Assembly (NCBI GenBank): GCA_963281255.1
Contig: OY725504.1
Span: forward strand, 434,001-498,000
DNA from: Aphrocallistes beatrix
Taxonomy: Eukaryota; Porifera; Hexactinellida; Sceptrulophora; Aphrocallistidae
Direction: 5' to 3'
DNA length: 64,000 nucleotides
Shown here: positions 1 through 22,621 of the stretch, one piece after another
Numbering within the stretch: position 1 is the first letter of the stretch
How the letters are laid out: every line of letters starts with the position of its first letter
Notes under the pieces: model-generated
Database searches by the model: none
Seen by the model: the letters and a program-made list of their open reading frames with translations, nothing else
What the model was told of the DNA's origin: nothing
Program-made: the position numbers and the translations under genes

Positions 1-1
1 T

Positions 2-1756
2 GATAATGCACCCATATTTAACGACACAATCCAGACAACACTCTCCATCCGTGAAGACACGATCATTGGTCAGGTGTTGGTTCGTGTTGAAGCTAGTGAT
101 CTAGATCTTGGCATGAACCAAGAAGTTAGTTTTAGGTTAGTGGATAGCAACCCAATCACTGGATTGGATACTTTTGGGATTGATGCCACTTCTGGTGACA
201 TATTTGTGGCTATAAATAACACGGACAGAGAGTGTATTGGTCAATATGTTCTAAAGATAGAAGCATTGGACGGTGGGGTTCCAGTATTGTCTGCTAATCT
301 GTCTATTTATGTAACTATAACTGATTTCAACGATAATCCACCGGTTTTCACACAAAGTGTTTTTGATTTGAGTATTCCTGAGTCAACTGTGCCACTTTCT
401 GCCATTCACACATTTTCCTCGACTGATAATGATGAAGGTGTGAACAGTGAGGTGTCATATACGATCAGTGGCAGAGATGTCGCTAACTTCTCTGTTAACA
501 CTTCTACTGGAGTTCTTTCAACGCGAGATAAGTTTGATTTCGAAACTAACACCTTTTACACCTTTCTAATTATAGCTACAGACAGAGGAGTGCCACCTCT
601 TTCAAGTGTGGAAACTGTCACTGTGTCGATTCTGGATTCTAACGATAACGCGCCAGTATTATCTGATACTAAATATAGCAAGGGGCTCCTGGATAGTTTC
701 AGTTCTGGTGCAACGGTATTCGTGTTCAATGCTACTGACAGGGATTCTAACAATTTCGGTTTGGTTCGATTCGAACTGGTTGGGAGGTCTTCAGGGTTTG
801 AGGTGGATCGGGAAAAAGGTGTTTTGGTGTCGACTGGCCTTTTCACTGGACAAGTTGGTCGCACGTTCGATTTTGAAATAAAAGCTTTTGATAATGAAGG
901 CGATTCTCCCACACTTTTCGACATAGAAAGCGTACACATTGTCGTTATCTCACAGAATCACGTCGTTGAGTTAGTGTTAGATCGATCCCCCGAGTTTGTA
1001 TCCACCACTCAGCACTCAATCGAAGATATCCTAACGCGAGAAACGGAATTAGTTGTCATAATCGACACAATCTCACCTTTTTATGATAGTTCTAATTTTA
1101 TCGACCTTGATAAATCTGTAGTTACCATCCACGCGACACATCCTACCACCAGCGGCCTGATAGAGACAGACGCCCTTGTCAGAGCGCTTGATGAAAGAGA
1201 GGCGTTTATTAATGAGCTATTATTAGCAATTCGTGTCCAGTTAGCTGCGCCAATTGTCCCTAGAGACACTACTCTTGTTACAGCTGAGTTAGCGCTAATA
1301 ATAGTATCAGCTGCTCTGTTTCTATTTATACTTTTCTGTGGTTGCATGTTGTGCCTGCTTATATGTCAGATATTTAGGATTAGAAGGAGGAAACGTGAAT
1401 ACGCGAAGTCCTATGCTAGCTTATCTACCTACATTCCTTCTCAAAGTGTTCTAACCTCTCCCACTGAACTAATGTCCTCCACCAATCCTCTGTATACTCA
1501 AACTTATCTTGAAAAAGAATCCTATCTCGAGAAGGCTTCTCTCCGTTACGAATCTCAGGAATTGACAATGGAAATGTTTGGAGATGACTTTAGTTTGGGG
1601 GAAACTACAGTAGTGGATTTGTTTGATGATGATTCTGTGATGAATGGACGTTTTCGGGATGCGATAGATTCGGTCGTTGAGTCCATCGATGATGAAGATC
1701 TACAGGTGTTAGTGGATTACGGAAGTGAGGATGGGTCTGGAATTTCTATAATTTGA
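2..1756 (+). CDS. Cadherin/protocadherin-like transmembrane protein, 3' part (5' end outside window)
   Basis: The reading frame is open from base 2, so this is the C-terminal 584 residues of a longer protein. It starts at a calcium-binding inter-repeat linker (DNAPIF, residues 1-6). Further linkers are DFNDNPPVF (about 108-116) and DSNDNAPVL (about 212-220), marking tandem extracellular cadherin repeats. A membrane helix lies at about 431-456 and is followed by a basic stop-transfer cluster (RIRRRKR). The cytoplasmic tail of about 120 residues is Ser/Thr-rich, then acidic, and ends SII, which fits a class I PDZ-binding tail. I see no clear beta-catenin-binding segment. Known role of the family: calcium-dependent cell adhesion or signalling at the plasma membrane. 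No intron is visible in this part. The subfamily cannot be assigned without the 5' end. Confidence 0.9.
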   Translation, partial: DNAPIFNDTIQTTLSIREDTIIGQVLVRVEASDLDLGMNQEVSFRLVDSNPITGLDTFGIDATSGDIFVAINNTDRECIGQYVLKIEALDGGVPVLSANLSIYVTITDFNDNPPVFTQSVFDLSIPESTVPLSAIHTFSSTDNDEGVNSEVSYTISGRDVANFSVNTSTGVLSTRDKFDFETNTFYTFLIIATDRGVPPLSSVETVTVSILDSNDNAPVLSDTKYSKGLLDSFSSGATVFVFNATDRDSNNFGLVRFELVGRSSGFEVDREKGVLVSTGLFTGQVGRTFDFEIKAFDNEGDSPTLFDIESVHIVVISQNHVVELVLDRSPEFVSTTQHSIEDILTRETELVVIIDTISPFYDSSNFIDLDKSVVTIHATHPTTSGLIETDALVRALDEREAFINELLLAIRVQLAAPIVPRDTTLVTAELALIIVSAALFLFILFCGCMLCLLICQIFRIRRRKREYAKSYASLSTYIPSQSVLTSPTELMSSTNPLYTQTYLEKESYLEKASLRYESQELTMEMFGDDFSLGETTVVDLFDDDSVMNGRFRDAIDSVVESIDDEDLQVLVDYGSEDGSGISII

Positions 1757-1939
1757 TTTTTGTTATTATTTGGGTTCTATTGATTTTGTATTGGTCAATT
1801 TTCTAATTTTTCCTTTGGCTTACTAAAATTATTATTTTCCTTTCAAGGTTTCTAAAATCGGAACTATTTAGAGTTTCAGTTCAATTAGCAACGGAAATAA
1901 TTCCATCAGCGTACGGGGCTAGAAAATATTTCGAGGAGA

Positions 1940-2130
1940 GGGCATGCCTAATTTCCGGGACGGACAGGACCGTCCCGGAAATTAGGTACATTTTCTGTCC
2001 CGTCCCGGAAATTAGGCGTCTTGACTCATCCCGTCCCGGAAATTAGGTATCTTAACCCGTCCCGTCCCGGAAATTAGGTACCTAGATTTTCTGGGATGGT
2101 TCTGTCCCGTCCCGGAAATTAGGCATGCCC
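1940..2130. mobile_element. Inverted-repeat element with internal tandem units, GGGCATGCC family, copy 1
   Basis: The left end GGGCATGCCTAATTTCCGGG is mirrored at the right end. Between them are about five units of a roughly 30-bp repeat containing GTCCCGGAAATTAGG. The 8 bp CGAGGAGA flanks it on both sides (1932-1939 and 2131-2138), as expected of a target-site duplication. A second copy lies at 6977-7126. No coding capacity. An 8-bp duplication suggests hAT-type mobilisation, but this is inference. Confidence 0.75.
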
Positions 2131-3338
2131 CGAGGAGAGTAGATCTGAAAAATATTTCATGGAAATATATTAGGATAGAAGTTATGGTTGAGTTATGGAT
2201 TGCATGGAGAAGGTCGAACTGGCTTCATGCATGCTAAATATTACAGAAACTTCTATGTTGTCTGCTGCAGTAACTTTTGTTTTATTCTTAACTAGTTTCA
2301 CGGTGCACAATGAGCACAAACAAGGATACTGGTATGGTAGATAAGAATGCAATAATCACTCTTAAAATATAACAGTTTAGAATAAGTTTGTTTACACATG
2401 GTAATACGTACAATAATAAATCAAAATTAAAAGGATTAAAAGTGGAAATTAGAAGATCCACAAATATACCATTTTATTCAATGTTCATCAAAATATGAAT
2501 TCCAACAAAGCCCCTGCGATGCCAACTAATCTGTCTATGAAAGTTCTTATTCACTGAAGCATTTGAAATGTCTAGACTTTCATGGCGTCTCTGTGGGCAG
2601 TTAGAAGAGTATAAGTAAGATTGGAGAGAATCGCTATATCTTCAACATTTTTCTTAAAATCGCAATGTCATTGTTATTTTTTCCACGAATCTTTTCCAGA
2701 TAGAATTGCTACATGTAAACTGATAATTTTCACTAAATTATCTCAAAGATTATTTGTTACTGTAAGCTTCTACCACTTTTTACACCTTCACCACTTGCAA
2801 TCACTTTGAATTACCCGAAAAATACTATCGAAATCCTAACAAAATATTATGCATAAATCTTGATTTCAATAATCAAATCAACGCATTAGAATGGCTCTAC
2901 CAATACTATTATATTTACCTCATTACTGTGTTATGGACGAAATGGAAATTTCTACACATCATCTTTTATTGTGTTGTTGCTCATGAACCATACGCATGCT
3001 AAACTACAGTGCGATAGGCTAACATGTGTACTATAAATAGTATTAGATTTGGTATCAAAATGATCGTGTGCCTATAAATAACTCTAATTTGGAGCAAATC
3101 AATTTTGTTATATCGAATTGAATGGGATTGACTTTCCTTTTGTTTTACTCGATCGTATCGGAGCTATCCTATTTCCATCCACAGCGAAATTTGAGACTCT
3201 CTCTCTGGGAAATCTCTCTTCAATGGAGATGATTCATATGAAATTATTTTAATTAGGTACTCGACGCTCGAATTACATTTGTTTTGTGAAGAAATTTAGT
3301 GTTAGAATTTACCTATTTATAGCCTCTGAACTAAATTA

Positions 3339-3496
3339 CAGTAGACTCCGCTTAATAGGGTCACATCGGTCAGAGGAGCCAGTCAGAGCCCCGACTAAGC
3401 GGAGAACCCTATTAACCGAAAATATTTTTGTATTTGCTTCTATGTGTGAGAGCTATTCCGGTCCTGCCAAGTGTCCCGATTAAGCGGAGTCGACTG
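3339..3496. mobile_element. Pogo/Tigger-like miniature inverted-repeat element
   Basis: Ends CAGTAGACTCCGCTTAATAG and its mirror ending GGAGTCGACTG, flanked by TA on both sides. TA duplication and CAGT ends fit the Tc1/mariner superfamily, pogo branch. The same element family recurs at 5856, 8215, 9639, 13284 and 18208. Confidence 0.7.
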
Positions 3497-4025
3497 TATA
3501 TAATATATCTGCAAGGGAAACAGAATCAGTTGTAAATGAATATATGCCAACCTCTGCAAGGAAAAAAGCGAGACATAACTCACAGAAGTAGCATTTTAGT
3601 GAGACATAGTATATCTGTATTAGTCCTATACACTGAAAAGTGGGACAATTCCACTTTTTGGAACGTTTTCGCGGGACATTACTTTCAACAATGTCTGAAA
3701 AAGCGGGACAGTTGGCAAGTATGTAGCTGGCATACCAGTGTACATGATATGCCTCGTCAACATCTCATGTATTCCGTATTGAATTCGGCGACTAAGCTAA
3801 AGTTCGTCATTATTAGTCGTGGTTGTTGACAATATCAATGATATGAATACTGAGTATATCCAGTGAGGGCCTATAGTGAATATGAATTTTGATGTTCAGT
3901 TTTGGATAAATACTTTTGAATTGTGCCACTGACAGGACACTATTTCACACTTACCTTGCCTGGTAACGGTGTTGTGTCGTAGTTATTTTCTGATTTATTT
4001 ATAAACTTAGCCTTGAGAGTTCATC

Positions 4026-15384
<11,359 letters not shown>

Positions 15385-17493
15385 GCATTCCAATCTAGCC
15401 TAACAGTTGCTATGCATCTTATCTAACGTCTCCCAATATATGTTTGTTTTAAGCTTTTGAGACTGTTTGACATTAATATTAATATCATTGTATTGTATTT
15501 GGATGTCTGACTGTCGTCTTTTAGTCTAATATTTATCTTCATAACTATTAATATACTTAAATGCCATGAATGTTGTAATGCTTTTACTGTCAATTTAGGG
15601 GAAAGTTGCATTTGTCCGAATTGTCAAGTCGTTTGTCCGAATTCTCGAGTTGTTTGTCTGAATAAACTTTGTGAGTTCTGCATTTGTCAAATTGAACATT
15701 TCCTTAGTAACACACTAAGCTAATAAGAATTCCGAAAAGAATCAGAAAATTGATTCAGACAAATGTAGAACTTAGAAAATTTGATAAATTGATTCGAAAT
15801 TAGGACAAGCGCATGGGCATTTGTCCCGAGTTTGATTTTGTGGCCTCAATTGAATGGACAGTTACATTCAATTCAATTTCGAATGTTTACAGATTATTGA
15901 AGAAGTTATCAGAACAGGCGGCATTTGAGTGGCACAGGCGACATAGTGTCCGCATGAGATGCCCTAAGGACGCCTTATTTGATTGCTTAACTAAACCATG
16001 GATGTATAATAGATAAGGTGACAGTGACGTCATAATACATTATGAGTAGTCCCTGATACGCTATACAGAGTCCAGGTTGAATCTCTGCTATAGACTGAAT
16101 CAATCTCCCATTAAATCGTTTGTTTATCAGCTACAAGTATTATCTAATAAATCTTAGATCACTCAAGTATAATACATCAAAGAACTGAAATAAAAACTAT
16201 TAATAAAATCAAAGTTCTCGAGATTGCCTAATACAAGAGTCATTCTAAAAAATGGCACAACTATTTCGAAAGTTTGTAAACAATTATAATCAACTTCTGT
16301 TATAATATTCAAACTCTGTAATTTCATTGGTCTTTTGAAGCAAGACATGAAAATATGAATAATCGTTACATCCGGTACAAATAAAATATAAAGAAATACT
16401 CGACGCTGATTGGTCGAATAAGTGCCATTTTATGTGTAAATGTTGAAATATCGCTTCAAAACCTAAAAATTGTTACTCAACGCATGTAAATTTAATTGAT
16501 TCTATTGACAAAGATAATTAGGGAATTATTGTATGATCATTTTCCTGCCGAAATGGAACAATCGTTCCAACATCATTCAAACTTTGTAAAATTTTGCACA
16601 GTGTTTTTATTTATTTCAATATTTTTAGAGATATGCATTGCTGTCAAATAACTAGTATCCACTTTTTGTGTTAGGTAATTCACAGCAGAATAGGAAATAA
16701 CGAGATTATCTAATCCACTTAATGCAATAACAATCCTACATCATACAACCACCAATGACACACGAGTATAAGTAATCCACTGCAGCTGCTATATCAACTC
16801 TACGTGGAAGCTAACTCGTCTATCTCGTTGCTACGATACCACCTCAATTATTCAGATAAGTGGTGTAGACTTTATGGGTTGTGTTGTAGGATTTGAAAGT
16901 TCTTGTATGCACTTATTGCTCTGTTATTGCTCGTCTTTGTGGACCATAGAGTAGCGTTGAATCTTTCCTTGGGATGGAGGTATCTGGTGCACATATTATG
17001 AGCTTCCTGTCAACCTCCAAGTGAAGAGCTGATATCCAAACTAATTCTCCTAGCGAAGAAACTGAAAACAGAGACTTGAGTCACAATTATGTGCAGCTCA
17101 TCCCAAGTACAGTAGAACTCGGTTAGTACGTACCCCTCCGGGAAGCGGAAAAAAGTACGTACTATCCGTAAGTACGTACAAACCGAGTTGATATTACATA
17201 GGAATCTGTATAATAAGTGAATTCTGGTTCAGAGAAACGAGTACGACTAAACGGAAGTACGTTGTATCCCGAGTACGTACTAACCGAGTTCTACCGTATC
17301 AAATATCATCATCACTACACTAGACTTTGCAGTGGTTAAACTTCCTAGTTAATCGGCATAAATGCTTAGCTGTGATTTATTGGATGAACTTTGGCTGAGG
17401 ATAAATAGACAAACGTGTTCCATTGCATAGATATTAACGTCTGTCCAACTAAACTTTTTTCTCTCAAAGCTCTTCACTACTAAAACTATTAAT
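15385..17493. other. Intergenic DNA between NEDD4-like and ferritin genes
   Basis: No gene is supported. It holds the NEDD4-like 3' flank, a worn foldback relative of 12184-12497 at about 15598-15840 (GCATTTGTCCGAATTGTC at the left, worn at the right), and a pogo-like element at 17110-17296. The rest is plain AT-rich DNA. Confidence 0.65.
17110..17296. mobile_element. Pogo-like element (CAGTAGAACTCGG type)
   Basis: TA-CAGTAGAACTCGGTTAGTAC at the left and CGAGTTCTACCG-TA at the right, with repeated GTACGTAC inside. Related partial copies lie near 30168-30306 and 51335-51480. Confidence 0.65.
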
Positions 17494-18003
17494 ATGTCCA
17501 TACGGCAGAACTTCACAGAGGAAGCTGAGGGTGGGATCAACAAACAGATTAATTTGGAGCTCTATGCCTTCTACAGCTACCTCTCCATGTCCTACCACTT
17601 CGATAGACACGATGTGGGGTTGAAAGGATTCCATGAATTCTTCAAGAAAAGAGCGCACGTAGAGTTGGAGCATGCAAAGAAGTTCATGGAATATCAAAAT
17701 AAGCGTGGCGGTACAATCGTGCTAGCTCAGATCCAGAAACCGAATAGAGACAGCTGGAGCTATTGCCTAGAAGCAATGGAAGCAGCGCTTAATCTAGAAA
17801 AAACCATCAACCAATCTCTCCTAGATCTACACGCAGTAGCTTCAAAGGCAGGCGACGATCAAATGACGGACTTCATTGAGTCTAACTATCTAGCCGAACA
17901 AGTTGAGGATATCAAATTGCTGGGTGAGCATGTCACCAACCTCAAGCGTGTTGGTCCAGGTGTCGGTGAATTCCTGTTTGACAAGAAAACTCTCAAACAT
18001 TAG
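17494..18003 (+). CDS. Ferritin, H-type, cytosolic, intronless
   Basis: 169 aa, close to the 170-180 usual for animal ferritin heavy chains, with no signal peptide. Family role: 24-subunit shell that oxidises Fe(II) and stores iron. Aligned by motif to human H ferritin (offset about 5), ferroxidase-centre residues are present at E22, Y29, E57, H60, E102 and Q136. The residue at the human Glu61 position is Val56 (HVELEH instead of HEEREH). Glu61 is an alternative ligand at the second iron site, so activity is probably kept but site geometry may differ. The end matches the family (EFLFDKKTL). A 5' untranslated intron is possible because AAAG precedes CTCTTCACTAC just upstream, but is not proven. 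Confidence 0.95.
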   Translation: MSIRQNFTEEAEGGINKQINLELYAFYSYLSMSYHFDRHDVGLKGFHEFFKKRAHVELEHAKKFMEYQNKRGGTIVLAQIQKPNRDSWSYCLEAMEAALNLEKTINQSLLDLHAVASKAGDDQMTDFIESNYLAEQVEDIKLLGEHVTNLKRVGPGVGEFLFDKKTLKH

Positions 18004-18107
18004 GCCTAACTCTTGCGGTTTTGTCTCAAAAAGTATGTGTCTGATTAATGTTTTATGGCTTTGACAAGGATTGGGCCTGTTATTGAACTGTGTGGATTAA
18101 ATTATCA

Positions 18108-18113
18108 AATAAA
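18108..18113 (+). promoter_or_regulatory. Polyadenylation signal AATAAA of ferritin
   Basis: AATAAA 105 bases after the ferritin stop codon, a usual 3' UTR length. Confidence 0.6.
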
Positions 18114-18207
18114 CATGAGTATTTGAACCCCAGAATCAAGAATTAATGAAGTGATTGATATTTTGAATGGTTATCCTGTAGTATTCAAAATATTGGGTTT
18201 TCAAATA

Positions 18208-18360
18208 CAGGTGACTCCGCTTAATTGGGACACTTTGGTCCCGGATATTTTGTTCCGATTAAGCGGAGTTCCCAATTAACCGATGAAATTTACTATTAGC
18301 TTCTATGTAAGGGAACCATTCCGTTCCTGGAGACTTATCCCAATTAAGCGGAGTTGACTG
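18208..18360. mobile_element. Pogo-like element between ferritin and LOX1
   Basis: TA-CAGGTGACTCCGCTTAATTG and mirror GCGGAGTTGACTG-TA. Confidence 0.7.
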
Positions 18361-18704
18361 TATTTATAAATTTTATTTGTAAAAATTCTTAGAAATACAT
18401 CCTGAAACTTTCAAAGCTACAGTTCTCCCACAGAGTTAGTACAAATGGCTACACAATCTACAATAAGATTATCCTCCCACAAAATAGTATATTATCAGCA
18501 ATTATTTAATAACACAGAAACATTTGAATAAATAATTCAGAGAAATAATAAATATTAGCTTTGTTTACTAGCAGCTCAAGTTTCTAAATCTCTAAGTTCC
18601 AAATTGTCTACAGAAGATAATCTAAAGTTATAAGCAAGATAATTAAGTTTCTGAAGAGAGTAACTACTAACTATAAGCACACGCACACACGTCACTATAA
18701 AGTC

Positions 18705-21700
18705 CTATATAGTAATACTGTTGGGACAGTTGCTGGAAAGTAGGTAGGTGTATGGCATATCCAAGGTCTTGTTCCTCTCCTTAATCCTTTCATTGAGTGT
18801 CTTCAACTGATCCAGGAATTTGGTAACGCAGTCTTTCGCTTTTTGTTCTGTATACCACATCGTCGGATAACCGCCGAGGTAAATCTAAAATTGTTAAATT
18901 CAAATGATTCGGTCAAGTTATTTACAATGAGGATCTAAAGAAGAATTCTCTACACTATTAATGAATGAAATCAAAATGCTATTTATTATTGACGATGATG
19001 TATCGTTTTCTCGTCTTCTCGAGATAATTTTGAGATCAACTAATAGTATGTACATGATTTATGAAATAAGATCAGGGTCTAACTACCCTCACAGGGCATT
19101 TGATACGTACACGAACCGCCTGTTGGATTACTTAGCTTGCTGCTATCTATCACTTGTTAATAAGAGTTCGTTCAAACGTTACTTAATGCAAATTCTCTGA
19201 TTTTAGACATCCTCCTTCCTGTCTCGCTTTTACCATCATGTGAAAGTTGTAATACAACAATGGTAGGACAGTCACACTTTGTACCCCGTACCCCCTAGGA
19301 AGCATTACATAACGTTTGAACTATGATGATTAAAACAGCTTACTTCATCTGGACTGAATCGTGATAGAGCCCAGGTTACAGTAACAGCTAATGCAGTTGA
19401 CATCGTAGTTGGTAGTGTGTTGAGTAGATCCGTATGACTCCTCTCTCCTTTCTTGGACGGAAGAGGCATCCTCATGCTCATTGGAGCATTTGGTACGTAG
19501 CCGTAAGTTTGAAACTGTCCAAAGTTGACTGCAGAGTGCTGAACAGACCCAGTGAACATGATCAGTGTGCAGTACTCGCTTAGCATCTTCTTAGTAGTGA
19601 TTTTATCTGGAAAACCACGGCCGCTTTTGTTTCCTTTGAATTCAGGGAATGCGTTTTGATGAATATCTTCAACCCAGTTTTTCAGCTCACTGTCATCTTC
19701 TACAGATTTGTCGTTTGTGTAAAATATATCAAGAATTGAGGCTACAAACGTTTCGATTGCATCCCAAAGTCTCACTCCATCATCTCTGTAGAAGTAGTTG
19801 GGAAGTTTCTTACTGTTATCTGGAGAAATTCCTCGTGCATCTAAATCTTTTCTTATGTTAGTCCAGTGCACATCATAGGCAGCGTTAGTCCTTCTCACTA
19901 ACTCAGCTTTTCCTGATGAACTATCTTCGCCTCCGATTGAGAATAACTGGTCTATCTTTCCTCCGTCATTAACGAGGGTCTCACGTGCTGCCTTATTTAT
20001 AGCCATCGTGTAACGGAAATGAGGTCGTAGTAGTTTGTACACTGGATGTGCATCAGGGAGATTCCTCATTGTAGCCACACCATATGCTTCCATGACTGCA
20101 TGACAGGATATGAAGTGAGTGGATAGTTGATGATGCTGTAATGGATATAATTTTATAACATGGATTTATGTCAGTGTTACATTAAGAGGTAATAACTCCA
20201 TAGTATGCACCATGTCTACTGGCTGTCCGGTTTCAACCTAACCTATTTTGACCAATTTATCCTCAAAAAGAACCATTTTGTACGATCGGATTGGTTTCAA
20301 CCTGACAACATTTTAGTCTTAGCCGGACCACTTTACACCTGTAACTACGGACTTGAGAAGTGGCTAGTTGCAATTCAATCCAAATACTTTGCATTTAATC
20401 AACATCTTGCTTGTACAATGTTATATCTACTAATTAGTAACATACCTGTCCATGAGCGGATAAATAGTACATCTTTGCTAACAGCCAATCAATCCTATCG
20501 TCTGATGGTAAGAATATGGGATTGTCTGCTGCTATGTCTCTCTTCAACTGTATCGCTATGGGAACTAACTGATTGCTCCCGTTGACGTAAAGGAGGCAGA
20601 GTGGAGCAGCACAGTATTGGTTTTCTTTGCTGGGAAGTCCATGCATAATTTGGCTCAGGTCACATATGTAGATACGATCATCCTATATGAAGATATGACA
20701 GATGACGCTATAGTTATTAGTAATATATAATCAATATAAACCACAAAGGTCCATGATAATTTATCTTGATATAACCCTTCATGCAGTAGCAGCTTCACAG
20801 GAGAGAGTGGCTCTCTACCTTTTGTCTTGATTTTTATGCATCAAAAGAATGAATATAAAGGTAAATTAGATCAAAATTATCGCCCAATAGATGTTCAGAA
20901 TATCTGTAAATTGATATTTCTGCGTCTAAGATTTGAAAGAAAATTTTTTTGGGGGGGGGGACCCCAGACCCCCTATTTGCTCGCTTCGCTCCCTCAATGC
21001 TCCTGCTTAACGCTGGTATTCTAAATTATAGGACAGTTGAATTTAAGTTCTCCCCCTAAATTAAAATTTCTGGAGGTGCCACTGCCTTCACGCAGAAAAA
21101 GTACAAACTACACTTTATCAATTGTGATCAATAATTTCCTCGACCAAGTATTAGCAAGTACAATGAATTACCTGCATTGCTTGCTCTAATGAATGTCCGT
21201 TGTTAAGAAACTGCTGTACCATCTCATTGGTCACAGGGAAATTGTCTGGTAGAGCATTGCATTTCTTCACGACAACACAATTAACTCCGTTCAGGATCTG
21301 CTCTCCAAAGTGCACATCACTAGCGAATCGATACGTTTCATAAGCAACGAGCATTTCCTGACTACTCAATTCTGCTTCTGTATTTGCAGATTCGTCAACA
21401 AGGCCTTTTGCAACTTTATAGAAATTATGGAGACTATGCATTGAGTCTACGCCTAGCGCTTCATGAGACCCGAATTTCTTCTCAATGAGTTGCTCAATTT
21501 TAATAAAAATACTTTTCCCAGTAGTTAGAAGGCCGGTTTTTTTGAGATTATCAATGAAATTCATATCTTTCACACGTTCAAATACTTCATCCAATGGATG
21601 TTTCTCATGCATAGTCATGGACGATGGAAACCCAACATCTGGAAAGAATTCCCAGATATACTGATTCTTTCTCTCCTGGACCTGTTTGAATCTCTGTTCC

Positions 21701-22621
21701 TCGATGATGCGATTACCTTCAACAGATCTCAGAATTCCTAAAAATGAGAGAGATTAAAGTGATTATTTTCAGATGTTAATATCCATATTATATAGTTGTA
21801 GCTTCAAATGTTTGCATCATATTAATATAAACACACGAATATGATGTTATAGTATAGAAGTGGCTTTTAAAACATTAAGCAGTCTCATTTCAAAGAGTCG
21901 AATGATAACATAAAACCTGTTTAAATATCCATTTACCTGTGCTAGCAGAATTAGTTTGTTCTTCTCCATCTCCAAGCCAGTGGTAGCAAGGAAAGTTCTG
22001 TTCCAACTTGCTCTTAAGGTTGATCACATAAGTAAAATCTACGAACCAATTCGCACTACTCTCATAGAATCTTGCACTATCGTTTGAAACTGTCACAAGT
22101 TGTATCTCTCCCAAATCTGCTTCGCACTCAATGATGTAATCGTCGTAGGTATCTTCAGACGAATGAAGCCAGTTGAAGAAACTACCGATCCAAATCTTTC
22201 CAGTTTTCGCGACATTTCCGATTAGTTCCACAGATACAGTGTTGTCACGATCACTTCCTAACTGACTTCCTGTTACTATGCGGACTCCATAGTAATGGCG
22301 ATCTGGATATGTATCTATAATTGAGTCTTAGTCAAAATTATCTGATAGTAACTCCTCTATGTGTAATCTATCTGGCTTATTACAGTTAGAATTGTCCAAT
22401 CATTTTATAATAGGGATTAATCTGAGTTAAATAAAATAAATACTTCCTAAAATGGCTACGAATCTTCCGATTTTAAATGTTAACTCACTGTAGGGTTGGA
22501 GGTTGAATGGAGGCAATTCCAAAACTACCACTTGTGTCATTGGGTCCTTATTGGTGTCTTCGTATTTCTTGAATTTACCATGCTTGTTGATTGAACACTT
22601 TGCAGTGGGAACTGATGACAT
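18705..22621 (-). CDS. LOX1: arachidonate-type lipoxygenase (type A), 761 aa
   Basis: Exons in gene order: 22489-22621, 21937-22314, 21172-21737, 20446-20682, 19344-20135, 18705-18884; phases agree. Exons 1-2 encode the PLAT/C2-like membrane-binding domain ending FPCYHWLGDG. Exons 3-6 encode the catalytic domain. Non-haem iron ligands seen: His440 and His445 (HQLSTH), His638 and Asn642 (QHSAVN), and the C-terminal Ile761 (NSITI). Ala483 (YTMAIN) sits at the Coffa-Brash position, which in the family predicts S-stereospecific oxygenation. Role: dioxygenation of polyunsaturated fatty acids to hydroperoxides. Positional specificity cannot be read safely. At 761 aa it is longer than human 5-LOX (673). 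It is divergent from LOX2. Exon 5 shares the RETLVNDGGKID segment with LOX4, although LOX4 is type B. Confidence 0.92.

Larger units (their letters stand above)
1757..4025. other. Intergenic DNA between the cadherin and NEDD4-like genes
   Basis: No gene is supported here. It holds the cadherin 3' flank, one inverted-repeat element with internal tandem units (1940-2130), AT-rich DNA and one pogo-like miniature element (3339-3496). The NEDD4-like promoter should be near its right end, but I see no clear TATA box close to 4026. Confidence 0.7.

Noticed and set aside
3286-3483. 65-aa open frame near 3.3 kb
   Set aside because: It runs through a pogo-like miniature element; no protein similarity recognised.
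17325-17340. CAGTGG upstream of ferritin as loop of an iron-responsive element
   Set aside because: The bases on either side do not pair into the required 5-bp stem, and no bulged C is in place.
19649-19861. Open frame of 70 aa antisense to LOX exon 5, seen in several LOX copies
   Set aside because: It is conserved only because the sense exon is nearly identical between copies; no independent signal.
20205-20585. 126-aa open frame opposite LOX1 exon 4
   Set aside because: Its second half is antisense to exon 4 and its first half is intron sequence.
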